The notes below the pieces were generated by a model. The model was given only the letters and a program-made list of their open reading frames with translations, was not told the DNA's origin and did not search any database. Of a stretch of 64,000 bases of DNA, positions 42,866 to 51,634 are shown one piece after another (within the stretch, counting starts at the first letter, position 1; each line of letters opens with the position of its first letter). This DNA comes from Oscillospiraceae bacterium. Its GTDB lineage: Bacteria > Bacillota > Clostridia > Oscillospirales > Acutalibacteraceae. Location: NCBI GenBank assembly GCA_015065765.1, contig SVPP01000009.1, forward strand, positions 1 through 64,000, given 5' to 3'. The position numbers and the translations under genes were made by a program.

Positions 42866-44053
42866 ATGAAAGCCAGAGACAGTGTTAAAAACTATGACTC
42901 AAAAATCAGAGAGTATGTAAACTACTCTTACAGACAGTCAAAAAACGCCTGTAAAAATTACGGTCCGAGACCTGCAGGCTCAGACAGTGAAAAAGAGCTT
43001 CGGAAGCACCTCGTAAGCGAACTTGAAACATGTGCAAGTGAGGTTAAGACTGAAGGCTTCGCTTTTGCAAAAACATCATCCTTCAGCGAAAACATTTTCA
43101 CGCTCCTGTTCCTCGTTCTCGCTGTAGCGCTTGTTGTTCTTGAATGCTTCGGAATTTTTCCTGATGAAACAATTCCTGCAATCGGTTCAGCAGCATTTGT
43201 TATTTTAGGTGTTGCCAATCTTTTCACAGGCTTTACAAGCAAAATTTTTGCAAAGAAAGCAGAAAGCGAAAACATTTTTGCAATAAGAAAAGCTGACAAT
43301 GAAGCTGCAAAGAGACTTATTCTCCTTGCAAACAGTGACTCTGCACTGAAACGTAAATTCACAACGCTTCCCTTTATGATAGTTACAACCATCGGCTTTG
43401 TTGTTACTATCGTTATGATGTTCCTCAATGCGGCCTTTGATTTATTCTCAACTGTGCCAGGCCTCAAATTTGCATCTCTTGCGCTTATTCTCTTTATCCC
43501 CTTTGCTCTTATCCCTGTTTTCGCAGATAGCAAGGAATATTCAGAGGGTGCGTCAAAAAATCTTTCAGGTTCTTTTGCATCAATTGCAGTTCTCAAATAT
43601 CTTAAAGACAACGGCATTGAAATGCCTTCGCTTGAAATCGATGTTCTTATCACAAGTGCACATGAATACGACTCAGCAGGTGCAAAAGCTTTTGCTAAGG
43701 CTCATTCCGATGATTTCAAAGATATTCCCACAATCTTCGTTAACCTTGACTCTATCGCAGGCGAAGAAACAAATCTGGGAATCATCAGCACAAAAACTAC
43801 TGAAAAAGCAGTAGAATTCATTTCAGACGGTGCACAAGACGCAGGAAATGAAATCGGAGAATCTTCTCTTCAGGGCAAATACACTCCTGACTGTTCTGCT
43901 TTCTCTGCTATCGGATTTGACACCTGTGCCCTCACTTCACTTTCAGCAGACTATTCAAAAACGCCTGATACCTTCGAAGACATGAAGGTAAAGACCATAG
44001 AAACAGCTCTCAAAACTGTAGTTTCAGGCGTATTTTTATACGAAGAAAAATAA
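42866..44053 (+). CDS. Membrane protein with degenerate M28 peptidase domain
   Basis: A 395-residue protein. KNYGPRPAGSDSEKELRKHL near the start and LITSAHEYDSAGAKAFAKAH plus FVNLDSIAG further on follow the M28 aminopeptidase pattern, but the zinc-binding HYDS strand appears as LLANSDSA, without His, and four membrane helices (about 75-115 and 175-220) interrupt the domain. Metal-dependent peptidase activity is therefore unlikely. GGAGG precedes the ATG. It follows trpS in the same transcript. Role unknown. Confidence 0.75.
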   Translation: MKARDSVKNYDSKIREYVNYSYRQSKNACKNYGPRPAGSDSEKELRKHLVSELETCASEVKTEGFAFAKTSSFSENIFTLLFLVLAVALVVLECFGIFPDETIPAIGSAAFVILGVANLFTGFTSKIFAKKAESENIFAIRKADNEAAKRLILLANSDSALKRKFTTLPFMIVTTIGFVVTIVMMFLNAAFDLFSTVPGLKFASLALILFIPFALIPVFADSKEYSEGASKNLSGSFASIAVLKYLKDNGIEMPSLEIDVLITSAHEYDSAGAKAFAKAHSDDFKDIPTIFVNLDSIAGEETNLGIISTKTTEKAVEFISDGAQDAGNEIGESSLQGKYTPDCSAFSAIGFDTCALTSLSADYSKTPDTFEDMKVKTIETALKTVVSGVFLYEEK

Positions 44054-44158
44054 ATTTATAAAATTTTTCCAAAAATTTTTAAAAATCTCTATGAAAATTC
44101 AAAAAACTGTGATACAATGTACTTTGACGATATTGTTTTACTCTGAGGAGGATAAATT

Positions 44159-44968
44159 ATGAAAAGTTCAATCAAAAAAATACTTGCAGTTTTAGTAACA
44201 GGTATTATCGTTTTCACACTGGCATCCTGTTCTGTAACTGACAAAATCCAGAGCTATTTTGTGGAAGAGACTTCAACTACAGTTCCCTACACAAACAAAT
44301 CAGAAAAGCCCTCTAACACAAAAGATATTGTTGACTACTTCAACAGAGTTTCTGCTGACCTTAAAAAGGCTGAGCCCTACAACGTAACTCTCGGCAGAGA
44401 TTTCTCAGCAAACGACTTCGAAAGCCAGAACGAGCATCTCAAAGCCGGCTTCCCCACAGTTGCTGATTTCATCATCAAATATGCAGAAGATGAATTTATC
44501 GACAGAGGTCTTGAAGGAACACCCGTTGAGGTTTATCCCCTCGAAGGCTCTTCAGTTTCAAGTATTGTAGATTTCAAGCAGGTCAAACTTGCTACTTGCT
44601 CACAGACAGATGACTTCTTCGTAATCACAATTGATTTCAAGGATGATGCAACTCCCCTTGAGGCTGACGGTCTGAGCAAGGTTTTCAACATAAACGATAA
44701 AGAAGCTATCCTTAAGGAAATTGCAAAAGCAAATTCTCTTCTCACAGTAAACGATTATGATGTTGAATATAACGGCGGCAGAATCGTTTGCAAGGTTGAA
44801 AGAGGTACTGACAACATTGTTTCAGCTTCATACTCAAGAGTTATCAAGGTTACAGCTGACATTACAGGTCAGGGCGAATTTGCTGATGTAAAGAATGAAA
44901 AAGTTACTTTCAATCTTTCAGAGAACGAAAACTACACAGTTAACTGGGATAAACCCGTTGAAGACTAA
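44159..44968 (+). CDS. Uncharacterised lipoprotein
   Basis: A 269-residue lipoprotein with signal peptide and lipobox (VFTLASCSVT, lipid Cys about residue 22). The mature part is mixed alpha/beta, with VDYFNRVSADLKKAEPYNVT and a terminal strand pattern; no domain recognised. GAGGAGG before ATG makes a strong ribosome site, and TACAAT (44113-44118) may be its -10. A terminator follows directly, so it is probably a single-gene unit. Confidence 0.75.
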   Translation: MKSSIKKILAVLVTGIIVFTLASCSVTDKIQSYFVEETSTTVPYTNKSEKPSNTKDIVDYFNRVSADLKKAEPYNVTLGRDFSANDFESQNEHLKAGFPTVADFIIKYAEDEFIDRGLEGTPVEVYPLEGSSVSSIVDFKQVKLATCSQTDDFFVITIDFKDDATPLEADGLSKVFNINDKEAILKEIAKANSLLTVNDYDVEYNGGRIVCKVERGTDNIVSASYSRVIKVTADITGQGEFADVKNEKVTFNLSENENYTVNWDKPVED

Positions 44969-44984
44969 TCTCTTATGATAATTT

Positions 44985-45022
44985 TGCCGCTGTATTCATT
45001 TTGAAATTCAGCGGCATTTTTT
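44985..45022 (+). terminator. Terminator after the lipoprotein
   Basis: TGCCGCTG pairs with CAGCGGCA across a 16-base loop (with AATTTCAAAATGAAT inside able to pair further), followed by TTTTTT. Confidence 0.85.
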
Positions 45023-45048
45023 CATCATAATAATAAAGGAAAGAAGAA

Positions 45049-46050
45049 ATGAAGATGGACGGAAAATTCTATGACGTTAGCAACGGTTTTCCTTTTGAAA
45101 ACAATTTTCATGCTCAGAACATGAAAAGAAAAAAAGACATTAAAAGCCACGCTATCAGAATCGGCGTCTGCATCCTTATTTTCCTTTCTGCACCTTTTGT
45201 CTTAGGAGCTATATTAGGAGTAACAGGTCTTTTTGACATATATTCAGAAAACCTTTCTCTCCAATACTGCATAGAAATGCTCCTTATGGTTGTTTTTCTC
45301 TTCTTACCCTTTTTTGCTGTATATTCTATATCACCCAAAAAAGACAAAGATAAAATTGCACTCAGCCTTGAAAAGCCTAAATCCCCCTTGCTTTTTGCAC
45401 TTGCAATTCCTATGGGTCTCATGTTTTGCTTTGCAGGCGACTATATTTCATCGGTAATTGCAACGCTGTTTGAGCAAATCGGAATAACACTCACTTCCGT
45501 ACCCGACTTTGAGGTACCTACAGAGGGAACAGGCTTATTTCTCTTTGCATTTTCAACAATCGTACCACCTGCCATAATTGAGGAATTTGCACTGCGTTCA
45601 GTTACGATGCAACCACTTCGCAAATTCGGTGACAAATTTGCAATTATTATGACAGCGCTCGTTTTCGGTCTCATGCACAGAAATGCTGTTCAGGGAATTT
45701 TCGCTTTTATTGCAGGCATAATTTTTGGATATATCGCAATTGCAGCAGACTCTGTCTGGCCTGCGGTCATCGTCCATGCACTCAATAACAGTTTTTCTGT
45801 TATACTCAGCGTCCTTAACGAAACAAATGAAGAAGTGGCAAACAAGGTTTATGCTTTGGTAGTTTCAATCGTTATGGTTGCAGGTGTTTTCTCAGCAATG
45901 TTTTTCTTCCTTTTCGCAAAGAGAAACAAGCTCAGAAACCCCATACCGATATTACCTGTAAAAGAAAAGGTCAAATCCTTCCTTTTGAATATCCCGATGG
46001 TAATCTCTATGGTTATTATGATACTGTATACATTATTTGGTGATTTATAA
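45049..46050 (+). CDS. CPBP-family intramembrane metalloprotease
   Basis: A 333-residue protein with about eight membrane helices. All three CPBP (type II CAAX protease/Abi) motifs are present: EEFALRS (EExxxR), FGLMHRN (FxxxH) and HALNNSF (HxxxN), so it should be active. Family members in Firmicutes act in bacteriocin immunity, peptide maturation or signalling; no bacteriocin gene is visible here. AAAGGAAAG precedes ATG. Its stop overlaps the tadA start (TAATG). Confidence 0.9.
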   Translation: MKMDGKFYDVSNGFPFENNFHAQNMKRKKDIKSHAIRIGVCILIFLSAPFVLGAILGVTGLFDIYSENLSLQYCIEMLLMVVFLFLPFFAVYSISPKKDKDKIALSLEKPKSPLLFALAIPMGLMFCFAGDYISSVIATLFEQIGITLTSVPDFEVPTEGTGLFLFAFSTIVPPAIIEEFALRSVTMQPLRKFGDKFAIIMTALVFGLMHRNAVQGIFAFIAGIIFGYIAIAADSVWPAVIVHALNNSFSVILSVLNETNEEVANKVYALVVSIVMVAGVFSAMFFFLFAKRNKLRNPIPILPVKEKVKSFLLNIPMVISMVIMILYTLFGDL

Positions 46051-46502
46051 TGGACGATATATTTTTCATGAAAGAGGCTCTTCGCCTTGCTGAGGAAGCA
46101 GCAAAAGAAGGAGAGGTGCCTGTAGGTGCCGTTGCAGTATGGGATGGAGAAATCGTAGGCAGGGGCAGAAACAGGCGGGAAAAAGACAAAAACGCTCTCG
46201 CTCACGCTGAGATTGAGGCAATCAACGACGCATGCAAAACGCTTGGCGGTTGGCGTCTCTGGAAGTGCGATTTGTATGTCACACTTGAGCCTTGCCCGAT
46301 GTGCACAGGTGCAATTATTAACTCTCGCATAAGAAGACTTATTTTCGGTGCATCTGACCACAAGGCAGGCTCAGCAGGCAGTGTTGTGAATTTATTTGAT
46401 TTACCATACAATCACAAACCTGAAATTACAAAAGGTGTCTGCGAAGAAGAATGTTCAGAAATACTTAAAAACTTTTTCAGAAATTTAAGAAACAAGAAAT
46501 AA
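46050..46502 (+). CDS. tadA: tRNA-specific adenosine deaminase
   Basis: A 150-residue deaminase turning wobble A34 of tRNA-Arg(ACG) into inosine. The zinc/catalytic motif HAEIEAI and PCPMCTGAI are intact, and [14 protein letters not shown] matches TadA rather than cytidine deaminases. Translation is coupled to the CPBP gene through TAATG. Confidence 0.95.
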   Translation: MDDIFFMKEALRLAEEAAKEGEVPVGAVAVWDGEIVGRGRNRREKDKNALAHAEIEAINDACKTLGGWRLWKCDLYVTLEPCPMCTGAIINSRIRRLIFGASDHKAGSAGSVVNLFDLPYNHKPEITKGVCEEECSEILKNFFRNLRNKK

Positions 46503-46555
46503 TTTCCGTTTATAATGGAAATAATATAATAAAATTATACAGGAGGAATCCAACA

Positions 46556-47098
46556 ATGAAAGAACTCAAAGGATCAAGAACAGAAGCCAATCTCATGGCT
46601 GCATTCGCAGGTGAATCACAGGCGAGAAACAAGTACACCTACTATGCAAGCAAGGCTAAGAAAGACGGCTACGAGCAGATCGCAGCACTTTTCCTTGAAA
46701 CAGCAGAAAACGAAAAAGAACATGCAAAAATCTGGTTCAAGCTTCTTCACGGCGGTGCAGTTCCCTCAACAGAAGAAAACCTTGCAGACGCTGCTGCAGG
46801 CGAAAACTATGAGTGGACAGACATGTATGCAGGCTTTGCAAAAGAAGCAAGAGAAGAAGGTTTCGACGACATCGCTGCTCTCTTTGAAATGGTTGCAAAA
46901 ATCGAAAAAGAGCACGAGGAGCGTTATCTCAAGCTCCTTGCAAACATTAAAGATGGCGTTGTATTCTCAAAGGACGGCGACACAATCTGGAAATGCCGTA
47001 ACTGCGGTCACATTGTTGTAGGCAAGAAAGCTCCTGAGCTTTGCCCCGTTTGTGCTCATCCCAAGGCATACTTTGAGGTTAAAGCTGAGAACTATTAA
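46556..47098 (+). CDS. Rubrerythrin
   Basis: A 180-residue non-haem iron protein reducing hydrogen peroxide in anaerobes. The four-helix di-iron domain has [27 protein letters not shown] and [14 protein letters not shown] with the Glu/His ligands; a C-terminal rubredoxin-like domain has CRNCG and CPVCAHP cysteines. AGGAGG stands seven bases before ATG. It fits an anaerobic lifestyle. Single-gene unit with a terminator behind it. Confidence 0.96.
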   Translation: MKELKGSRTEANLMAAFAGESQARNKYTYYASKAKKDGYEQIAALFLETAENEKEHAKIWFKLLHGGAVPSTEENLADAAAGENYEWTDMYAGFAKEAREEGFDDIAALFEMVAKIEKEHEERYLKLLANIKDGVVFSKDGDTIWKCRNCGHIVVGKKAPELCPVCAHPKAYFEVKAENY

Positions 47099-47119
47099 TA
47101 TTTTTATAAAAGACAGCAA

Positions 47120-47152
47120 AGAACCCTTACGGAAAACCGTAAGGGTTCTTCT
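47120..47152. terminator. Bidirectional terminator
   Basis: AGAACCCTTACGG-AAAA-CCGTAAGGGTTCT is a perfect 13-bp hairpin. It ends the rubrerythrin gene on the plus strand and the Cys-rich mini-gene on the minus strand (tail TTGCTGTCTTTTAT). Confidence 0.85.
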
Positions 47153-47169
47153 TATGCACGGAAATTAAT

Positions 47170-47319
47170 TCAGCAACCGCAGCCGCAGTTGTTTGAGCAA
47201 CCGCAATTGTTAGCTACACAGCCACAAGAATTTGATGAGCCGTTATCACAGAATAAGAGAATGAGAATAAGGATAATAACCCATGAGCAATTGCCACCGC
47301 CGAATAATGTGTTACACAT
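47170..47319 (-). CDS. 49-residue Cys/Gly-rich membrane mini-protein
   Basis: AAAGGAGGAAACAAA gives a perfect ribosome site before ATG (minus strand). The 49-codon frame encodes MCNTLFGGGNCS, a single hydrophobic helix WVIILILILLF, and a tail with repeated Cys and Asn (GCVANNCGCSNNCGCGC). Ten Cys occur in all. Layout (Gly-rich start, one helix) is like the YjcZ-type small sporulation membrane proteins, and the Cys tail recalls metal-binding or spore-coat peptides, but I recognise no exact family. A terminator closes it. Confidence 0.8.
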   Translation of the reverse strand: MCNTLFGGGNCSWVIILILILLFCDNGSSNSCGCVANNCGCSNNCGCGC

Positions 47320-47401
47320 TTTGTTTCCTCCTTTCGATTTGCGATGAGGGTGTTCCCCTCACCTACATTCCATTATATGGAGAAAATAAAAAGGTGTTAC
47401 T

Positions 47402-47437
47402 AAAAACAAAAATACCGTCCCGGGAATCCGAGACGGT
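47402..47437 (-). terminator. Terminator of the rplU-prp-rpmA operon
   Basis: On the minus strand ACCGTCTCGG-ATTC-CCGGGACGGT is followed by ATTTTTGTTTTTAG. It lies 18 bases after the rpmA stop. Confidence 0.85.
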
Positions 47438-47455
47438 TAAAAGCTTATTTTTTAA

Positions 47456-47737
47456 TTACTGCTCTGCGTAGATGCTTACTCTCTTGCGATCCTTGCCGAC
47501 TCTTTCGAATCTTACAACGCCGTCTGTAAGAGCAAAGAGTGTATCGTCCTTACCTTTACCTACGTTTGCGCCGGGATGGATGTGAGTACCACGCTGTCTT
47601 ACAAGGATGTTACCTGCAAGAACAAACTGACCGTCTGCTCTCTTTACGCCAAGTCTCTTTGACTCTGAGTCACGACCGTTACGTGTTGAACCCATACCTT
47701 TTTTATGAGCAAATAACTGAATGTTAATTTTAAGCAT
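47456..47737 (-). CDS. rpmA: Ribosomal protein L27
   Basis: A 93-residue L27. The N-terminus is [18 protein letters not shown]: Firmicute L27 carries a short leader cleaved before AHKKG-type sequence by the protease Prp, encoded by the gene just upstream. GGAGGTGCAG ahead of the ATG at 47737 is both ribosome site and the end of prp (the genes overlap by eight bases). [21 protein letters not shown] is the L27 signature. Confidence 0.97.
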   Translation of the reverse strand: MLKINIQLFAHKKGMGSTRNGRDSESKRLGVKRADGQFVLAGNILVRQRGTHIHPGANVGKGKDDTLFALTDGVVRFERVGKDRKRVSIYAEQ

Positions 47738-48056
47738 TTTCTGCACCTCCATAAATTACTTTGAGATTTTTTCGGTAATCCTTTGCCAATTCGCGTATGT
47801 GAAAAGAAAAACCTTCAAGAAGATTTTCTGCTTCTTCGGTAGCATCGTGAAGAATCACTTTCATGTATCCGTCTTCATTAACCTCGGCATCTACTTTCAA
47901 TTTCAGCACTTCTGTTAAAGTGTTGACTGTCATGTAGCATGCTGAAGAGACTGCGGCACACAGAATATCGTTTCCTCTCTCTGCAAGTCCTGAATGACCT
48001 TTCACCTCGAAGCCTTCAATTTCACCGCTTTTGGTAAAAAATTTTACGGTAATCAT
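47730..48056 (-). CDS. prp: Ribosomal-processing cysteine protease Prp
   Basis: A 108-residue protease that trims the L27 leader. The catalytic His and Cys are in [20 protein letters not shown]. It sits between rplU and rpmA, the invariant place of this gene (ysxB in Bacillus) in Firmicutes, starts seven bases after rplU and overlaps rpmA. Confidence 0.95.
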   Translation of the reverse strand: MITVKFFTKSGEIEGFEVKGHSGLAERGNDILCAAVSSACYMTVNTLTEVLKLKVDAEVNEDGYMKVILHDATEEAENLLEGFSFHIRELAKDYRKNLKVIYGGAENA

Positions 48057-48063
48057 TTAAGAT

Positions 48064-48375
48064 TTACGCGTTGATGGCTGCGATTTCAACCTTAGTGTAG
48101 GGCTGTCTGTGGCCTTTCTTTCTCTTCTCGTTCTTCTTTGACTTGTAAGTGAAAACTACCACTTTCTTAGCCTTGCCGTTTTTGATAGCCTTAGCTGTTA
48201 CTGTTGCACCCTCAACATAAGGAGCACCAACAACGATGCCATCTTCCTTGCCTACAGCGATAACCTTATCAAAGGTAATCTCGGAGTCTGCTTCAACATC
48301 AAGCTTTTCAATGTAGAGAGCTTCGCCTGCTTCTACCTTGTACTGCTTTCCGCCGGTTTCGATAATTGCGTACAT
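48064..48375 (-). CDS. rplU: Ribosomal protein L21
   Basis: A 103-residue L21, starting [18 protein letters not shown] as in other bacteria; [17 protein letters not shown] is the conserved C-terminal signature. The in-frame ATG seven codons earlier would add MKEVEEP, which homologues lack, so 48375 is preferred, with GAGG about 11 bases upstream. First gene of rplU-prp-rpmA. Confidence 0.96.
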   Translation of the reverse strand: MYAIIETGGKQYKVEAGEALYIEKLDVEADSEITFDKVIAVGKEDGIVVGAPYVEGATVTAKAIKNGKAKKVVVFTYKSKKNEKRKKGHRQPYTKVEIAAINA

Positions 48376-48475
48376 TGGTTCTTCAACCTCTTTCATATAG
48401 TCTCGCTACCCTCTTCCAGTTACGGTAAACTGCGGGTGTTGGACGCACCAACTTTGGGAACCCGAGGTATGCGGC
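48376..48475 (-). promoter_or_regulatory. Structured rplU leader, L21-leader type
   Basis: About 100 bases between promoter and rplU fold on the minus strand into GTTGG-TGCGT-CCAAC enclosed by CGGGT/ACCCG, followed by CAGTT-TACCGT-AACTG. Firmicute rplU genes are known to have an autoregulatory L21 leader RNA at this place; position and nested stem fit that class, though I cannot run a covariance model. Confidence 0.65.
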
Positions 48476-48481
48476 TTAAGT

Positions 48482-48510
48482 ATTATATCATCATAATGCA
48501 AGCTTGTCAA
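48482..48510 (-). promoter_or_regulatory. Promoter of rplU-prp-rpmA
   Basis: On the minus strand a perfect TTGACA (48505-48510), 17-base spacer and perfect TATAAT (48482-48487), expected for a ribosomal protein operon. It begins seven bases after the folD stop; I see no terminator after folD, so readthrough is possible. Confidence 0.9.
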
Positions 48511-48516
48511 TACTTT

Positions 48517-49368
48517 TTATCTATTTTTTCTGTTTTCTGCTGCCTTCACTGTATTCTTCATCAGCACGGCAATAGTCATAGGTCCTACACCGCCCGGAAC
48601 AGGTGTGATAAATGATGCTTTTTCCTTCACATTTTCAAAATCCACGTCACCACAAAGCTTGCCGCTTTCAAGACGATTGATCGCAACATCAATGACAACT
48701 GCATTTTCTTTTACCATATCTGCAGTAATAAGACCAACCTTACCTACTGCACTGACAAGAATATCTGCCTCTCTTGTAAATGAAGCAAGATCCTTTGTTC
48801 TTGAATGACAGACGGTAACAGTTGCATTTTCCTTAAGAAGGAGCATTGTCATAGGCTTGCCCACAATATTGCTTCTGCCTACAACCACACAATTTTTACC
48901 TGCAATTTCAATTTCGTACTCCTTGAGCATTTCCATTACACCTGCAGGTGTGCAGGGAAGAAAAGTATAGTCGCCAATCATAATGTGACCTACATTTTCA
49001 GGATGAAACGCGTCAACATCCTTACGGGGAGAAATTGAATTGATTACATTCTTCTCACAGATATGCTTCGGCAACGGAAGCTGACAGAGAATTCCGTCAA
49101 CACTGTCGTCAGAATTGAGCTCATCAATAAGAGAAAGAAGCTCTTCCTCAGTTGTATCCTCAGGCAAAGCATATTCGAGAGATTTTATTCCAAGCTCTGC
49201 GCATGACTTTTTCTTGTTATTGACATAAACTCTCGATGCCGGATTGTCACCTACAATTATTACTGCAAGACAAGTTTCAATGCCCTCACCTTTAAGTGCC
49301 TCTACCTCATCTTTCAGATTATTTTTAAGCTTTGCCGATAAAGCTTTACCGTCAATTATCACTGCCAT
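48517..49368 (-). CDS. folD: Methylenetetrahydrofolate dehydrogenase/cyclohydrolase
   Basis: A 283-residue bifunctional enzyme interconverting methylene-, methenyl- and formyl-tetrahydrofolate for C1 metabolism. SRVYVNNKKKSCAELGI carries the catalytic Tyr and Lys; DGILCQLPLPKH, VVGRSNIVGKPM (NADP site) and FITPVPGGVGPMT are all intact. Its start overlaps the end of lgt by 17 bases. Last gene of the M16-M16-lgt-folD operon. Confidence 0.97.
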   Translation of the reverse strand: MAVIIDGKALSAKLKNNLKDEVEALKGEGIETCLAVIIVGDNPASRVYVNNKKKSCAELGIKSLEYALPEDTTEEELLSLIDELNSDDSVDGILCQLPLPKHICEKNVINSISPRKDVDAFHPENVGHIMIGDYTFLPCTPAGVMEMLKEYEIEIAGKNCVVVGRSNIVGKPMTMLLLKENATVTVCHSRTKDLASFTREADILVSAVGKVGLITADMVKENAVVIDVAINRLESGKLCGDVDFENVKEKASFITPVPGGVGPMTIAVLMKNTVKAAENRKNR

Positions 49369-50344
49369 CGTTTTCTACCTCTGTTTCTAACGTAAACTCT
49401 TGTGGAACTCTTTCACTTTTCGGAATTCTTGAACCCTCAGGGAAAAAGTCCACGCCCTCAATTGGTTTGGGATGTTTTATAAACTTAACAAGAAGCGCAA
49501 CAAGAACTGCTGCGAACGCAACTACCACAACTGCAGAAAGAAGCTGTGAAACTCTGATTGTTGTATCGCCGATATAAAGGCTGTCTGTTCTCAGACCTTC
49601 AAAAATTGCTCTTCCAATGCCGTACCAGATTCCGTAGCAAAGGAAAATCTGACCGCTGAATCTTCGGAATTTTCTCAAAATGACATAGAGAATAGCAAAA
49701 CCGACAAGACACCACAGTGATTCATAAAGGAATGTAGGATGAACATATCCTCCCGGGTTCATGGTTATGCCTTTTTCTGCAAAAAGCTCCTGATTGGACA
49801 ATATGTAGTCCATGGTTTTCTCGCTTCTCATTCCCCACGGAAGGTCCGTGTTTATACCAAACGCTTCCTGATTCATGAAGTTGCCCCATCTGCCGATTCC
49901 CTGACCGATAAGAAGACTCATTCCCGCCATATCAAGAAGATTATAAAAGTTAAGTTTATTCACCTTGCAGGTAATATATGCTGCAAGAAGTCCACCAATA
50001 ATACCGCCATAAATGGCCAGACCGCCGTGCCATATTTTGAAAATCTCGTCAAGATGGTGGGCATAGTAGTCCCATTCAAAAGCAACGTAATAAAGTCTTG
50101 CGCCTAAAATTCCGCCCACTGTGCCGAAAATAAGAACATCAAGCATTTTATCGATACTCATACGCCATTTCCATGCCTGTCTGCCCCCAAAGAGAACTGC
50201 AAGCAGAAAACCGAAAGCAATAATTGCACCATACCATTTTATTGACATTTCGCCAAGAAAGGGAATTTCAAACTGTGCAAGGACAGAGGGGACGGAAATC
50301 CCCTTCTCCAATCCTTTGAAATAAACCATTGTGTAATCAGCCAT
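49352..50344 (-). CDS. lgt: Prolipoprotein diacylglyceryl transferase
   Basis: A 330-residue membrane enzyme (about seven helices) that attaches diacylglycerol to the lipobox Cys of lipoproteins. The Lgt signature GQGIGRWGNFMNQEAFG is complete, with GGLAIYGGIIGG and HPTFLYESLW. A C-terminal soluble tail of about 45 residues follows the last helix. Four lipoproteins in this window (22287, 44159, 58961 regions and others) would need it. Confidence 0.96.
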   Translation of the reverse strand: MADYTMVYFKGLEKGISVPSVLAQFEIPFLGEMSIKWYGAIIAFGFLLAVLFGGRQAWKWRMSIDKMLDVLIFGTVGGILGARLYYVAFEWDYYAHHLDEIFKIWHGGLAIYGGIIGGLLAAYITCKVNKLNFYNLLDMAGMSLLIGQGIGRWGNFMNQEAFGINTDLPWGMRSEKTMDYILSNQELFAEKGITMNPGGYVHPTFLYESLWCLVGFAILYVILRKFRRFSGQIFLCYGIWYGIGRAIFEGLRTDSLYIGDTTIRVSQLLSAVVVVAFAAVLVALLVKFIKHPKPIEGVDFFPEGSRIPKSERVPQEFTLETEVENDGSDN

Positions 50345-50357
50345 AAATACCTACCTT

Positions 50358-51632
50358 TCACGCAGGAAGAATTACTGACAAAGAAGAATATCTTTCATCA
50401 AGAATTTCTTTCAGGAATTCATTTGCTTCATCGCATGTGAGAATTTTCAGTGTTTCAAACTCATCGAAAAGTCCCTCGTTCATAAAATCTGCTGCAATAA
50501 GATTATTTGCAAGCTCGTCAACATCATTGTATGACATGATTTCTCTTCCGTAAAGCTTCTTTCTTGCTCTTTCAAAATCCTCACTGCCGATTCCTGTTTC
50601 TTTAAAACATCTGATTTTATCTTTGATGATTTCGCTTGTCTTTTTCGGATCACAGGATTCACCTGAAAAAATCATTGAACTGTAACCGAAGCCTGTGAAA
50701 TATTCCGTTGAAAAGGTCGGATTGATAAGCTCTGCATCAATAAGTTCACTATAGAGGTCAGATGTGTTACCTGCGATCGCTTCGAGAATAATATTACCGA
50801 GCAACTCCTCTTTCAGTGTACGCTCAGGATTTGAAAGCATTTCCTTGAAGCCGAGAGAGAAAATCGGAGAAGCTACAGACAGTTTTTCTTCAACATAATC
50901 TGTCACAACCTCTTTCTCTTCTTCAAAAACCTTTCTGTCAACAGAGAACGGTTCATCCTCTGTCAGAAGTCTGTCTGCAATTTCTATAACCTCTTCAACA
51001 TTTACATTACCTGCAATTGCAAGTGCCATATTGCCGAGATTATAAAAATCATCATAACATTTATAAAGAAGATCTGCTGAAATTTCTGCGATAGATGCCT
51101 CTGTTCCTGCAATATCAATTCTCACAGGGTGATTTTTATACATAGCACAAAGAAGATTGAAAAGCACTCTCCAGTCGGGAACATCTCTGTACATTCTGAT
51201 TTCCTGACCGATAATTCCCTGCTCTTTCTCAACTGTTTTCTGAGTGAAATAAGGATGTCTTACAAAATCAAGAAGTATTTCAAGATTCTGATTGAAATTT
51301 CCCGAGCATGAGAACAGATAACAGGTTTTATCAAATGATGTGTAAGCATTTGCAGATGCACCTGTTTTTGCAAATCTTTCAAAAGCATCAAGCTCTTCAC
51401 TTTCAAAAAGCTTGTGTTCAAGGAAATGAGCAATACCTTCGGGAACCTCTGTATATTTTTCTTCACCGCTCTTTCTGAAAGCAGTGTCTATTGAACCGTA
51501 GCGTGTTCCGAAAACAGCATAGGTGCTTGAGTAATTTTCTTTCGGGAAAACATAAATCTTAAGACCTGATGTGTGATCTATCTTATAATATCTTTCGCCT
51601 AAAAGGTCATTTTTTATTTCTTTTGTTTCCAT
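50358..51632 (-). CDS. M16 zinc peptidase, catalytic partner (YmfH-like)
   Basis: A 424-residue M16 family peptidase. The inverted zinc motif HFLEHKLFE (HxxEH) and the downstream Glu region (EKEQGIIGQEIRMY) are intact, so this is the catalytic member of the pair. RBS GGAGG precedes ATG, two bases after the stop of the partner gene. In Bacillus the YmfF/YmfH pair is similar; substrate unknown. lgt follows after 13 bases. Confidence 0.92.
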   Translation of the reverse strand: METKEIKNDLLGERYYKIDHTSGLKIYVFPKENYSSTYAVFGTRYGSIDTAFRKSGEEKYTEVPEGIAHFLEHKLFESEELDAFERFAKTGASANAYTSFDKTCYLFSCSGNFNQNLEILLDFVRHPYFTQKTVEKEQGIIGQEIRMYRDVPDWRVLFNLLCAMYKNHPVRIDIAGTEASIAEISADLLYKCYDDFYNLGNMALAIAGNVNVEEVIEIADRLLTEDEPFSVDRKVFEEEKEVVTDYVEEKLSVASPIFSLGFKEMLSNPERTLKEELLGNIILEAIAGNTSDLYSELIDAELINPTFSTEYFTGFGYSSMIFSGESCDPKKTSEIIKDKIRCFKETGIGSEDFERARKKLYGREIMSYNDVDELANNLIAADFMNEGLFDEFETLKILTCDEANEFLKEILDERYSSLSVILPA

Positions 51633-51634
51633 TC

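Noticed and set aside
42958-43653. 231-residue minus-strand frame opposite the M28-like gene
   Set aside because: Arg/Ser-rich composition typical of antisense shadows; no ribosome site or motif.
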